This document shows positions 50,760-59,252 of a stretch of DNA of 64,000 nucleotides, piece after piece; the first letter of the stretch is position 1; every line of letters begins with the position of its first letter. The stretch is from Streptomyces chartreusis NRRL 3882. GTDB lineage: Bacteria; Actinomycetota; Actinomycetes; Streptomycetales; Streptomycetaceae. The position numbers were made by a program, and so were the translations under genes. The DNA is taken from contig NZ_LT963352.1 of assembly GCF_900236475.1 (NCBI RefSeq), positions 7,303,001-7,367,000 of the forward strand, written 5' to 3'. The notes below the pieces were generated by a model. It was not told the origin of the DNA, ran no database searches, and worked only from the letters and a program-made list of their open reading frames with translations.

Positions 50760-52049
50760 GTGGTGAACGGCAGGAATGTTGAGAGACGTACGATTCTGAA
50801 GGCGGCCGGGGCCACGGCGGCCACGCTGGGGCTGGCCGCGACGACCGGTTGCGGTGGCGACGGAGGGACCTCCGCGGACGGAACGGTGACGATCCGTTAC
50901 GCGTGGTGGGGTGCGGAGGATCGCGCCGAGCGCATCAACAAGACCATCGCGCTCTTCGAGAAGAAGTACCCGAAGATCAAGGTGAAAACGGACTTCCAGC
51001 CTTATCTCGACTTCTGGAAGAAGTTCAACACCCAGGCCTCCGGCGGAAATCCGCCGGACGTGTTCCAGAATGCCATCGGGTTCCTGCGCAAATACGACGC
51101 GAAGAACGTGCTGCTCGATCTCAGCGAGCAGGTCAAGGCCGGCAACCTCCGGATGGACGGATTCCGCGCCGGACTCGAGAAGTTCGGCGAGATCGACGGC
51201 AAGCTCCTCGGAGTTCCGGTCGGTTCCAACTCGATGGCCCTGGTCATCGACAAGCCCGTCTACACCCGGGCCGGTGTGAAGCCGGAGCAGGGCTGGACCT
51301 GGGACGACTTCGACGCGGCGATGAAGAAGATCCGCGACAAGACGGGCCGCGCCGGCGACAGCGGCATGTACGGCGTCATGTACCTCTACGACCCCTATCT
51401 GCGCCAGCAGGGCAAGGCGTTCTTCACGGAGGACGGACTCGGCTTCACCGAGGCCGATCTGACGGAGTGGTGGACGAAGGCCAAGAAGGGCGTCGAGGAG
51501 GGCGTCTACGCCGACCCCAAGAAGGTCGCGCAGATCAAGCCCAAGTCGGCGGTCGCGGCGGAGCTCGCCGGCAGTGAGTTCACCTGGGACAACTTCACCG
51601 TCCGCTACACCTCCGAGGGCAAGAGCGAGTACGGCCTGGCGCCCATCCCGACGACGGACGGCAAGAAGACCGGCCAGTACCTCGGCTCCCTCATGCTCAG
51701 CGCCTCCAAGCGCACCCAGCACCCCAAGGAGGTCGCCCAGTTCATCGACTTCATGGTGCACGACCCCGAGGTCGCCAAGATCATGGGCTACGACCGCGGT
51801 GTGCCCGCGACGCAGGCCCAGTACGACGCGTACAAGCCGGCCGACCCGGTCAACAAGGCGATAGCCGAGTACGAGGAGTCCCTCGTCGAGGCGGGTGTCC
51901 TGGAGCCCATCACCCCGCATCCGGAAGGCGCCGACATCTGCGAGGCCGCGTTCCTGCGCATCGCCGAGGAACTGGCCCTGGGCAAGCGGTCGGTGGACGA
52001 CGCCGTCAAGCAGTTCTTCACCGAGTCGAAGACGGCTCTCGGCAGCTGA
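50760..52049 (+). CDS. Carbohydrate ABC transporter substrate-binding lipoprotein
   Basis: A 429-residue family-1 solute-binding protein. N-terminus carries twin arginines (ERRTILKAAG) and a lipobox TTGC with lipidated Cys31, so it is a Tat-type lipoprotein. Mature protein has WWGAEDRAERINKTIALFEKKYP and many Asp/Trp sugar-site residues (GWTWDDFDAAM; WWTKAKKGVEEG). GTG at 50760 follows GGGGAGGG; a GTG one codon later is possible. First gene of the operon; likely binds oligosaccharides from rhamnogalacturonan. Confidence 0.9.
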   Translation: MVNGRNVERRTILKAAGATAATLGLAATTGCGGDGGTSADGTVTIRYAWWGAEDRAERINKTIALFEKKYPKIKVKTDFQPYLDFWKKFNTQASGGNPPDVFQNAIGFLRKYDAKNVLLDLSEQVKAGNLRMDGFRAGLEKFGEIDGKLLGVPVGSNSMALVIDKPVYTRAGVKPEQGWTWDDFDAAMKKIRDKTGRAGDSGMYGVMYLYDPYLRQQGKAFFTEDGLGFTEADLTEWWTKAKKGVEEGVYADPKKVAQIKPKSAVAAELAGSEFTWDNFTVRYTSEGKSEYGLAPIPTTDGKKTGQYLGSLMLSASKRTQHPKEVAQFIDFMVHDPEVAKIMGYDRGVPATQAQYDAYKPADPVNKAIAEYEESLVEAGVLEPITPHPEGADICEAAFLRIAEELALGKRSVDDAVKQFFTESKTALGS

Positions 52050-53050
52050 TGGGAACCACCGTGACACACGCCCCTGCGTTGGAGGGCCTGTCCCAGGACT
52101 CCGAGCCGCGGCACGGTCCGGTGAAGCCCGCGCGCCCCGCCGCCCTCAAGCGGCGGCGGCGCCGGGAGAACCTGGCCGGCTATCTCTTCATGTCCCCCTG
52201 GATCGCCGGGTTCCTGCTGCTCACCGCGGGCCCGATGGTCGCATCGCTCTACTTCGCGTTCACCGACTACAACCTGTTCGACGCCCCCAAGTGGATCGGC
52301 CTCGACAACTTCTCCGAGATGTTCGGCGACCCCCGCTGGCGCCACTCGGTGCAGGTGACGCTCTGGTACGTCGTCGTCGGAACGCCGCTCAAGCTGCTCG
52401 CGGCCCTCGGTGTGGCCCTGCTCCTCGCGCAGAAGCGGCGCGGACAGGCCTTCTACCGGGCCGCCTTCTACGCGCCGTCGCTGATCGGCGCGAGCGTCTC
52501 CGTCGCGATCGTCTGGAAGGCGATCTTCTCGGACGACGCGATCGTGGACCGCACGCAGCAGGCCTTCGGGATCAGCGTCGGCGGCTGGACCGGCGACCCG
52601 GACATGATCATCTACAGCCTGGTGGCGCTCACCGTCTGGCAGTTCGGCGCCCCCATGGTCATCTTCCTGGCCGGCCTCAAGCAGGTCCCGCGCGAGCTGT
52701 ACGAGGCGGCCGAGGTCGACGGGGCCGGCAAGCTGCGGCGGTTCTGGAACATCACGCTGCCGATGATCTCCCCGGTGCTCTTCTTCAACGTCCTGCTGGA
52801 GACGATCCACTCCTTCCAGATCTTCAGCTCGGCGTACATCGTCGGCGGCGGCGCCGGAGGCAACGCCTGCGGTCCCGCGGACGGCTCGATGGTCTACACC
52901 TGCTACCTCTACGTCCAGGGCTTCGAGAACAGCCGGATGGGCCTGGCCTCCGCCATGGCCTGGATGCTGCTCGTCGCGGTCGCCCTGGTCACGGCTGTGC
53001 TGTTCTGGTCCCAGAAGCGCTGGGTGCACTACGAGGAGGGCGCCCGATGA
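52049..53050 (+). CDS. Carbohydrate ABC transporter permease, LplB/UgpA type
   Basis: A 333-residue CUT1 permease with about six membrane helices after a long polar N-terminus (about 40 residues). AGYLFMSPWIAGFLLLTAGP opens the first helix; the EAA loop is ELYEAAEVDGAGKLRRFWNITLP. ATG overlaps the stop of the binding-protein gene by one base. Its C-terminus overlaps the partner permease by four bases. Confidence 0.92.
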   Translation: MGTTVTHAPALEGLSQDSEPRHGPVKPARPAALKRRRRRENLAGYLFMSPWIAGFLLLTAGPMVASLYFAFTDYNLFDAPKWIGLDNFSEMFGDPRWRHSVQVTLWYVVVGTPLKLLAALGVALLLAQKRRGQAFYRAAFYAPSLIGASVSVAIVWKAIFSDDAIVDRTQQAFGISVGGWTGDPDMIIYSLVALTVWQFGAPMVIFLAGLKQVPRELYEAAEVDGAGKLRRFWNITLPMISPVLFFNVLLETIHSFQIFSSAYIVGGGAGGNACGPADGSMVYTCYLYVQGFENSRMGLASAMAWMLLVAVALVTAVLFWSQKRWVHYEEGAR

Positions 53051-53928
53051 GTGCGCAGGCCACCGACGCCACCCCACGAGCGGGCGGCCTTCGGCACAAA
53101 CTGCCCGGATCCCTCGCCTGGCACATCGGCTCCCTGCTGGTCCTCGCGGTGATCCTCTACCCGGTGATCTGGGTCATCGGCGGTTCCTTCAAGAAGAGCG
53201 AGGACATCGTCGGCAGCCTGGACCTCTTCCCGGGCGACCCGATCATCTCCAACTACACCAGCCTCGCCGACGGCATCGCCGACATCTCGATCTCCACCTT
53301 CTTCTACAACTCGCTCTTCCTCGCGGTCGGTTCGGTGATCGGGATCCTGGCGTCCTGCTCGCTGACGGCCTACGCCTTCGCGAGGATCAGGTTCGCGGGC
53401 CGCAACCTGCTGTTCACGCTGATGATCGGCACCCTCCTGCTGCCGTACCACGTGCTGCTGATCCCGCAGTACGTGCTGTTCCGCAACATGGAGATGATCA
53501 ACACCTACACACCGCTGCTGCTCGGGAAGTACCTGGCCACGGAGGCGTTCTTCGTCTTCCTGATGGTGCAGTTCATGCGCAACATGCCCAAGGAGCTCGA
53601 CGAGGCGGCCCGCCTAGACGGCTGCGGGCACGTCCGCATCTACTGGTCGATCATGCTGCCGCTGTGCCGTCCGGCCCTGATCACCAGCGCGATCTTCACC
53701 TTCATCAACTCCTGGAACGACTTCATGGGCCCGCTGATCTACCTCAACGAGCCCGACAAGTACACGGTCTCCCTCGGCCTGAAGATGTTCGTGGACCAGG
53801 ACGCCGTGGCCAACTACGGCGGCATGATCGCGATGTCGCTGGTCGCGCTCCTGCCGGTGCTCGCCTTCTTCCTGGCCTTCCAGCGCTATCTGATCGACGG
53901 CATGGCCACGTCGGGTCTGAAGGGCTGA
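53047..53928 (+). CDS. Carbohydrate ABC transporter permease, LplC/UgpE type
   Basis: A 293-residue CUT1 permease with six helices. The EAA loop is ELDEAARLDGCGHVRIYWSIMLP and the membrane C-terminus LAFQRYLIDGMATSGLKG is typical. ATG start in an ATGA overlap. No ATPase gene accompanies the permeases, as is usual for streptomycete importers energised by shared MsiK. Confidence 0.92.
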   Translation: MSAQATDATPRAGGLRHKLPGSLAWHIGSLLVLAVILYPVIWVIGGSFKKSEDIVGSLDLFPGDPIISNYTSLADGIADISISTFFYNSLFLAVGSVIGILASCSLTAYAFARIRFAGRNLLFTLMIGTLLLPYHVLLIPQYVLFRNMEMINTYTPLLLGKYLATEAFFVFLMVQFMRNMPKELDEAARLDGCGHVRIYWSIMLPLCRPALITSAIFTFINSWNDFMGPLIYLNEPDKYTVSLGLKMFVDQDAVANYGGMIAMSLVALLPVLAFFLAFQRYLIDGMATSGLKG

Positions 53929-53929
53929 G

Positions 53930-54526
53930 GTGAGCATGGCCGGGACCCGGGTGAAAGCACGGGGTGAGTCGCTGCTCGCCGAGAGGTTCGCGGTGTTCGC
54001 CGAGTGCCTGCTGACCGGAGTGTGGATCGCGGTGGCCTCGCTGGGGATCGTCACATATCCCGCCGCCTTCGCCGCGGGTGCGCGGCATCTGCGGCGGCGT
54101 ACCGCGCACGAGGGCGGTGGCCGGCGGGAGTTCGTCGCGGACTTCCGTACGGCCGTGCGCGGCGGGTGGCTCGCCGGGCTCGCCGGGTGGGCGGCCGTGG
54201 CGGCGGTCTGGGTGGACGTCCAGGCGGTCCGCGCGGGGATTCCCGGCGGGCCGCTGGTCGGGGCCGTCGGAGTGTGCACGCTGATCGGCCTGGTCGTGGC
54301 CGGGCTGCGGGCGGCGGCGGTCTGGGAGCCGGAGGCCCGGTGGCGGACGCTGCTGGCGGAGGCCTGGCGCCGGACGGTGCTCGACCCGGCCGGGTCCTTC
54401 CTGATCATCGGCGGACTGGCCGTGGTGGTCCTGTCCGCCTGGTTCGCCGCGCCGCTGGCGGTCCCCGTCCTCGGGGCCGTCGCGGCGGCGGCCGTGGCCG
54501 TGGAGGAGCGGTACCGGCGCCGCTGA
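53930..54526 (+). CDS. YesL-like (DUF624) membrane protein
   Basis: A 198-residue protein with about five membrane helices and the YesL/DUF624 features: an early helix followed by G-I-V-T-Y-P-A-A-F-A and basic loops. YesL-type genes sit beside rhamnogalacturonan transporters in Bacillus, which fits here. Exact role unknown. GTG at 53930 (an ATG two codons later is the alternative) follows the permease stop by one base. Confidence 0.78.
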   Translation: MSMAGTRVKARGESLLAERFAVFAECLLTGVWIAVASLGIVTYPAAFAAGARHLRRRTAHEGGGRREFVADFRTAVRGGWLAGLAGWAAVAAVWVDVQAVRAGIPGGPLVGAVGVCTLIGLVVAGLRAAAVWEPEARWRTLLAEAWRRTVLDPAGSFLIIGGLAVVVLSAWFAAPLAVPVLGAVAAAAVAVEERYRRR

Positions 54527-54640
54527 GCGGCGGTTCCTCCCCTGCCGGGCCGGCGCCCAGGGCGCCCGCCCTCTCTCTGTCATGCCCCTGACCAGCGTAC
54601 GGATTCGCTTCCCGCACGGACGAGGAAAGGCAGCAACGCC

Positions 54641-57376
54641 ATGTCTCCCATCCCCCGCAGGTCCCTTCTGAAGGCGGCCGCCGTCGCCGGAGCCGCCGCC
54701 CAGTTCAGCTGGGCACTGGGGACGCAGAACGCGCAGGCCGTCCCCGGAGCCGAGCCCGCCGACGCCGACCCGGTGACCCTCGACTGGCTGGAGGACGGCG
54801 GCCTCGGCGCGGCCCCCGGCTCCACCGTCGGCGTCCCCTGGCCGAAGGGCGCCCACCAGAAGGACCAGACGTTCGCGCTGACGGACGCGGACGGCAAGGC
54901 CGTACCCGTGCAGTCCTGGCCGATCGCCTACTGGCCCGACGGGTCCCTCAAGTGGACCGCCCACGCGGTCGGTTCGGGCGACGGCAAGCTCACCCTCACC
55001 GCCGGGACGCCCGCCGCACCGGAGAAGAAGGTCACGGTCGACAAGAGCGGCGGCACCATCGACGTCTCCACCGGCGTCATCACCGCCAGGATCGGCAAGT
55101 CCGGCTCCACGATCGTCAAGTCGGTCAGGCGAGGCTCGACGGAGATCGCGAGGAACGGCCGGCTCGTGCTGATCCGCCAGCCCGAGATCGAGGACGAGGA
55201 CCAGGGCGCGGTCAGGACCGAGCGCTTCGACGGCGCCGTCGACAAGGTCACCGTCGAGCAGGAGGGCCCGGTCCGCGCGGTCGTCCGCATCGACGGCAAG
55301 CACCGCAAGGGCAGCCGCGGCTGGCTGCCCTTCTCCATCAGGCTCTACTTCTACGCGGGCGCCGAGTCGTTCCGCATGGTGCACACCATCACCTACGACG
55401 GGAAGCAGGAGCCCGGCAAGGCGAGCGGCGACTTCATCCGCGGCCTCGGCGTCCGCTTCGGCGTGCCGATGCGTGACGAGTCCTACGACCGGCACATCCG
55501 CATAGGCGGCGAGGGCACCGGCCTGCTGCGCGAGGCCGTCAAGGGCATCACCGGCCTGCGCCGCGACCCCGGCGCGGCCGTGCAGGCGGCGCAGTACGAG
55601 GGCAAGAAGCTGCCCGACCCGGCCACCTGGGACCAGCGCGTCACCACCCGGCTGCAGTACATCCCCGAGTGGGGCGACTACACCCTCTCCCAGCTGTCCG
55701 CCGACGGCTTCACCGTGCGCAAGCGCACCAAGAAGGGCCACGGCTGGATCGCGGCGGGCGGCGGGCGGCGCGCTTCCGGTTTCGGGTACGTCGGCGGGGT
55801 GAGCGGCGGACTCTCCTTCGGCCTGCGCGACTTCTGGGAGAAGTTCCCCGCCCAGCTCGACATCCGGGACGCCCACACCGAGGAGGCCGAGGTCACCCTC
55901 TGGCTCTGGTCCCCCGAGGCCCAGCCCATGGACATGCGCTTCTACCACGACGGCATGGGCCAGGACACCTTCCCCGAGCAGATCGAGGGCCTCAACATCA
56001 CCTACGAGGACTACGAGCCCGAGTTCGGCACCCCGTACGGCATCGCCCGCACCTCCGAACTGCTCTTCTGGGCCAACGAGTCCACCCCGAGCGCCGAGCA
56101 GCTCGCCGAGCAGGTCCAGGCCGTCCGTGTGCTCCCGCAGCTCGCCGCCCCGCCCAGGCAGCTGATCAAGGCGGGAGTCTTCGGCAAGGGCCTGTACGCC
56201 GAACCGGACCGCTCCACCCCCGCCAAGGCCAAGATCGAGGACCACCTCGACTTCCTCTTCACCTACTACAAGGACCAGGTGGAGATGCGCCGGTGGTACG
56301 GCTTCTGGGACTACGGCGACATCATGCACACCTACGACACCGTCCGGCACCAGTGGCGCTACGACGTCGGCGGCTACGCCTGGGACAACTCCGAGCTGTC
56401 GCCGGACCTGTGGCTCTGGTACGCGTACCTGAGAAGCGGCCGTGCGGACATCTTCCGCTTCGCCGAGGCCATGACCCGGCACACCGGCGAGGTCGACGTC
56501 TACCACCTGGGCAAGTGGGCGGGCCTCGGCACCCGGCACGGCGTGCAGCACTTCGCCGACAGCGCCAAGCAGCAGCGCATCGCCAACACCACGTACCGGC
56601 GCTACTACTACTTCCTCACGGCGGACGAACGCGTCGGCGACCTCATGCACGCCAACGTCGACTCCGACGAGACGTTCCTCGCCCTCGACCCGCTGCGCAA
56701 GATCCGCACCGAGCCGTACACGCCCGACCGGCACGCCCTGTCGATCGGCTTCGGCACCGACTGGAGCGGCCTGGTCTCGGCGTGGCTGACCGAGTGGGAG
56801 CGCAAGGGCCCCAAGTGGGAGAAGGCCAAGGCGCGCGTGCTGTCCACCATGGAGACCATCGCCGCCCAGCCCAACGGCTTCGTCCAGGGCAGCGGTCTGT
56901 ACGACCTGGACACCGGCAGGTTCGCCGTCGCCGCCCAGCCCAAGGTGGAGGTCTCGCACCTGTCGGCCGTCTTCGGCCTCAACGAGCTGTGCGCCGAGCT
57001 CATCGACCTGGTCGACATGCCGAAGTTCAACGAGGCCTACTTCGACTACTGCCGCTACTTCAACGCCACCAAGGCCGAACAGGCGGCCCGCTACGGCAGC
57101 AACTTCGGCTCCCTGATCCTCTTCCAGGGCCACTCTCGCCTCGACGCGTACGCGGCCGTGAAGACCGGGGACGCGAAGCTGGCCAAGCGGGCCTGGGAGA
57201 AGTTCTACAACTCCGACGGCTACAAGGAGTCGGCACCCTGGAAGACGGAGAAGCTGAGCGGACCGGCCACACTCGTGCCGGGCAGCGAAGCGACCTGGGT
57301 GTCCACCAACGACACCGCGCTCTACGGTCTCGCCGCCATCGAGAACCTGGCCCTGCTCGGCGACAAGATGCCGTAG
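54641..57376 (+). CDS. Tat-exported exo-rhamnogalacturonan lyase (PL26-like)
   Basis: A 911-residue secreted protein with a twin-arginine signal (PRRSLLKAAAVAGAAA, residues about 5-33). The mature part begins VTLDWLEDGG and has the RIFT-barrel layout of PcRGLX-type exo-rhamnogalacturonan lyases, with the block GTDWSGLVSAWLTEWE and YGFWDYGDIMHTYD in the catalytic toroid. Such enzymes cleave rhamnogalacturonan I from its end, releasing unsaturated disaccharides. Place in the operon with a sugar importer supports this. Family assignment is from memory of motifs and needs a domain search. Confidence 0.75.
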   Translation: MSPIPRRSLLKAAAVAGAAAQFSWALGTQNAQAVPGAEPADADPVTLDWLEDGGLGAAPGSTVGVPWPKGAHQKDQTFALTDADGKAVPVQSWPIAYWPDGSLKWTAHAVGSGDGKLTLTAGTPAAPEKKVTVDKSGGTIDVSTGVITARIGKSGSTIVKSVRRGSTEIARNGRLVLIRQPEIEDEDQGAVRTERFDGAVDKVTVEQEGPVRAVVRIDGKHRKGSRGWLPFSIRLYFYAGAESFRMVHTITYDGKQEPGKASGDFIRGLGVRFGVPMRDESYDRHIRIGGEGTGLLREAVKGITGLRRDPGAAVQAAQYEGKKLPDPATWDQRVTTRLQYIPEWGDYTLSQLSADGFTVRKRTKKGHGWIAAGGGRRASGFGYVGGVSGGLSFGLRDFWEKFPAQLDIRDAHTEEAEVTLWLWSPEAQPMDMRFYHDGMGQDTFPEQIEGLNITYEDYEPEFGTPYGIARTSELLFWANESTPSAEQLAEQVQAVRVLPQLAAPPRQLIKAGVFGKGLYAEPDRSTPAKAKIEDHLDFLFTYYKDQVEMRRWYGFWDYGDIMHTYDTVRHQWRYDVGGYAWDNSELSPDLWLWYAYLRSGRADIFRFAEAMTRHTGEVDVYHLGKWAGLGTRHGVQHFADSAKQQRIANTTYRRYYYFLTADERVGDLMHANVDSDETFLALDPLRKIRTEPYTPDRHALSIGFGTDWSGLVSAWLTEWERKGPKWEKAKARVLSTMETIAAQPNGFVQGSGLYDLDTGRFAVAAQPKVEVSHLSAVFGLNELCAELIDLVDMPKFNEAYFDYCRYFNATKAEQAARYGSNFGSLILFQGHSRLDAYAAVKTGDAKLAKRAWEKFYNSDGYKESAPWKTEKLSGPATLVPGSEATWVSTNDTALYGLAAIENLALLGDKMP

Positions 57377-57385
57377 CGGGGGCTG

Positions 57386-57435
57386 GACGAGCGGACCTTC
57401 CCGGCCGTACCGCGCCGGCCGCGGGTCCGCTCGTC
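57386..57435. terminator. Bidirectional terminator at convergent gene ends
   Basis: GACGAGCGGACC (57386-57397) pairs perfectly with GGTCCGCTCGTC (57424-57435), with a further CCGGCC pairing inside. It ends the rhamnogalacturonan operon on the plus strand and the decarboxylase operon on the minus strand. Confidence 0.85.
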
Positions 57436-57656
57436 TAGTCGATGATCTGGTTGAAGAACAGGACGGCCGGGGCCACGACCCCGCCTCCGACGCTCACTGC
57501 GACCGGCCACACGTTGCCGGCCAGCGCGGCCAGCACCGTGGCACCGATGCCGACCAGGGCCGCCAGCAGGAAGACGATCGCGGCGCGCTGGGTGAGGAGC
57601 GGTCCGTCCCGGCCTGGCCCCCGCCGGCCGGCCTGTGCCACCTCGGTGCTCCTCAC
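57435..57656 (-). CDS. Small two-helix membrane protein coupled to the decarboxylase
   Basis: A 73-residue protein (V-R-S-T-E-V-A-Q...): a polar start with several Arg and Gly, then two hydrophobic helices (about residues 25-45 and 50-67), ending N-Q-I-I-D. GTG start at 57656 overlaps the stop of the PLP decarboxylase by four bases (GTGA). Function unknown; coupling suggests a shared process or location with the decarboxylase. Confidence 0.65.
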   Translation of the reverse strand: MRSTEVAQAGRRGPGRDGPLLTQRAAIVFLLAALVGIGATVLAALAGNVWPVAVSVGGGVVAPAVLFFNQIID

Positions 57657-59005
57657 CCGACGCCGTGCACGGGCTCGTGCGCCCATGGCCGCGGGGGCGT
57701 GCCGAGGCCGTCCGGGCCCGGCACGTCCCACGGGTCCTGCGCGGGACGCAGGAGTTCGAAACGGACACCGCCGTCACTACCCGTCCGGACCCCGTGCACG
57801 GCGGGTTCGGGCAGGCTGTTGTAGTGGAACGGCGTCGAGAAGTAGTAGGCGCCGGTGTCCGGGACGGCGATGAGGTCGCCGGGTGCCAGGAGCGGCAACG
57901 CGCGATCCCGCGCCAGCAGGTCCCCGGAGAAGCAGGCGGGGCCCGCGATGTCCTGGCGGACCGGTCCGCCCCGCTTGGCCCTCCCGCACGGTTCGTGCGC
58001 CTCGATCCGCAGGGGCCAGGCGTCGGGGTTGAACACGGTCCGGGTGGCCACCTGCACACCGGCGTGGGTGACCGCGATCGGCCGGCCGCCCACGCTCTTG
58101 GTGTACTCGACGTACGCGGCGGTGAACCCGTTCTTGGCGAGGACGGAGCGCCCGAACTCGGTGACGATCTCGTACCTGCCGGAGAACAGCGCGGGCGCCT
58201 GGGCGCGCAGCTGCCGGACGTACGTGTCGAAGGTCGGCGTGGTCTCGTCGTCGGCGAAGTTGACGGGCAGCCCGCCGCCGATGTCGATGCCGACGACCTG
58301 GCGCCGTCCCAGGGAGGCGTTGACCTCCTCGGCGAACTCCACGGCCTGCGCGACCCCGCCGGCCATGAGGTCGAGCGGGCAGCCCTGCGAGCCGGCATGC
58401 GTGTGCACCCAGGTCAGCCAGGGGTGGTCGTGGTAGGCGCGCAGCAATCGCCGTCGGCTTCCCGGGTCCGCCAGGGGGATGCCGAACTTCGAGGTGCTGG
58501 TCGCCGTGCTCATCGCGGCGATGCTGCCGCCGCCGAGCTGGGAGTTGACGCGCACCCCGATCCTCGACACCGGGGCGTGGCCGCCCAGGAGCCGGTCGAT
58601 CCTGGCCAGTTCCTGGTGGTTGTCCGCGTTGACGGCCACGCCCAGGTCCAGGGCACGCCGCAGTTCGGTCTCCGTCTTGGCGGGGGAGTCGAAGACGATC
58701 CGGTCCGGCGCGAATCCGGCCGCCAGCGAGCGGGCCAGCTCACCCGCGGTGGCCACCTCGCAGCCCATGCCGAGCCGCCGCAGCTCCGCCAGCACCGGCA
58801 CCAGGCAGTTCGCCTTGGCGGCGAACGCGTGCAGCACACGGGGCGACGTGGGGAACGCACGGTGCAGGGAGTCGACCGTCGCGGCGACGCCGTCGAGGTC
58901 GACGAAGGCGGCCAGCTGGGACCGCTCGGCGTCCAGCAGTCCCTGCCGCACCGCTTCCTGGAGGATCCGTTCGCGCCGCTCGGCGGCGGGGGTCTGTCCG
59001 GTCAT
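57653..59005 (-). CDS. Fold-type III PLP decarboxylase (DAP/Orn decarboxylase family)
   Basis: A 450-residue enzyme with an N-terminal alanine-racemase barrel and a C-terminal beta domain. The Schiff-base lysine is in HAFAAKANC, the phosphate-binding glycine loop is GIDIGGGLPVNF and the C-terminal PLP/dimer segment is PDTGAYYFSTPFHYNSLP. The lysine arm and Cys contact pattern (ACFSGDLLA) resemble diaminopimelate decarboxylase, but the motifs are loose and the substrate is open. ATG at 59005 behind GGAAGG. A PucR-type regulator lies upstream on the same strand. Confidence 0.85.
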   Translation of the reverse strand: MTGQTPAAERRERILQEAVRQGLLDAERSQLAAFVDLDGVAATVDSLHRAFPTSPRVLHAFAAKANCLVPVLAELRRLGMGCEVATAGELARSLAAGFAPDRIVFDSPAKTETELRRALDLGVAVNADNHQELARIDRLLGGHAPVSRIGVRVNSQLGGGSIAAMSTATSTSKFGIPLADPGSRRRLLRAYHDHPWLTWVHTHAGSQGCPLDLMAGGVAQAVEFAEEVNASLGRRQVVGIDIGGGLPVNFADDETTPTFDTYVRQLRAQAPALFSGRYEIVTEFGRSVLAKNGFTAAYVEYTKSVGGRPIAVTHAGVQVATRTVFNPDAWPLRIEAHEPCGRAKRGGPVRQDIAGPACFSGDLLARDRALPLLAPGDLIAVPDTGAYYFSTPFHYNSLPEPAVHGVRTGSDGGVRFELLRPAQDPWDVPGPDGLGTPPRPWAHEPVHGVG

Positions 59006-59252
59006 GGTGAGCCTTCCGGTGTCGTACGCGCAGCGCCCGGGACCGCCCCGGGGTGGAGTACCAGACTGTTGTCCGCACCGGGACGGCGTCTTCGTCGAGT
59101 CGTCAAAGACGCGGGCCCCGCCCACGGCGGTGGAACGCAACAACCCCTCGGCCACGCCGGGGCCTTGTGCGGTACGACGAAGGAGAGGCCCTTCGATGGT
59201 GTCGGCGGCCAAGCGGTGCAGTACGTACGCGGCCGCGGCTCGGTGCCGTCGT

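Noticed and set aside
53744..57133. Minus-strand open frame of about 1100 codons across the YesL-like gene and lyase
   Set aside because: Runs through two real plus-strand genes and has shadow composition (Gly/Val/Arg runs, no motifs).
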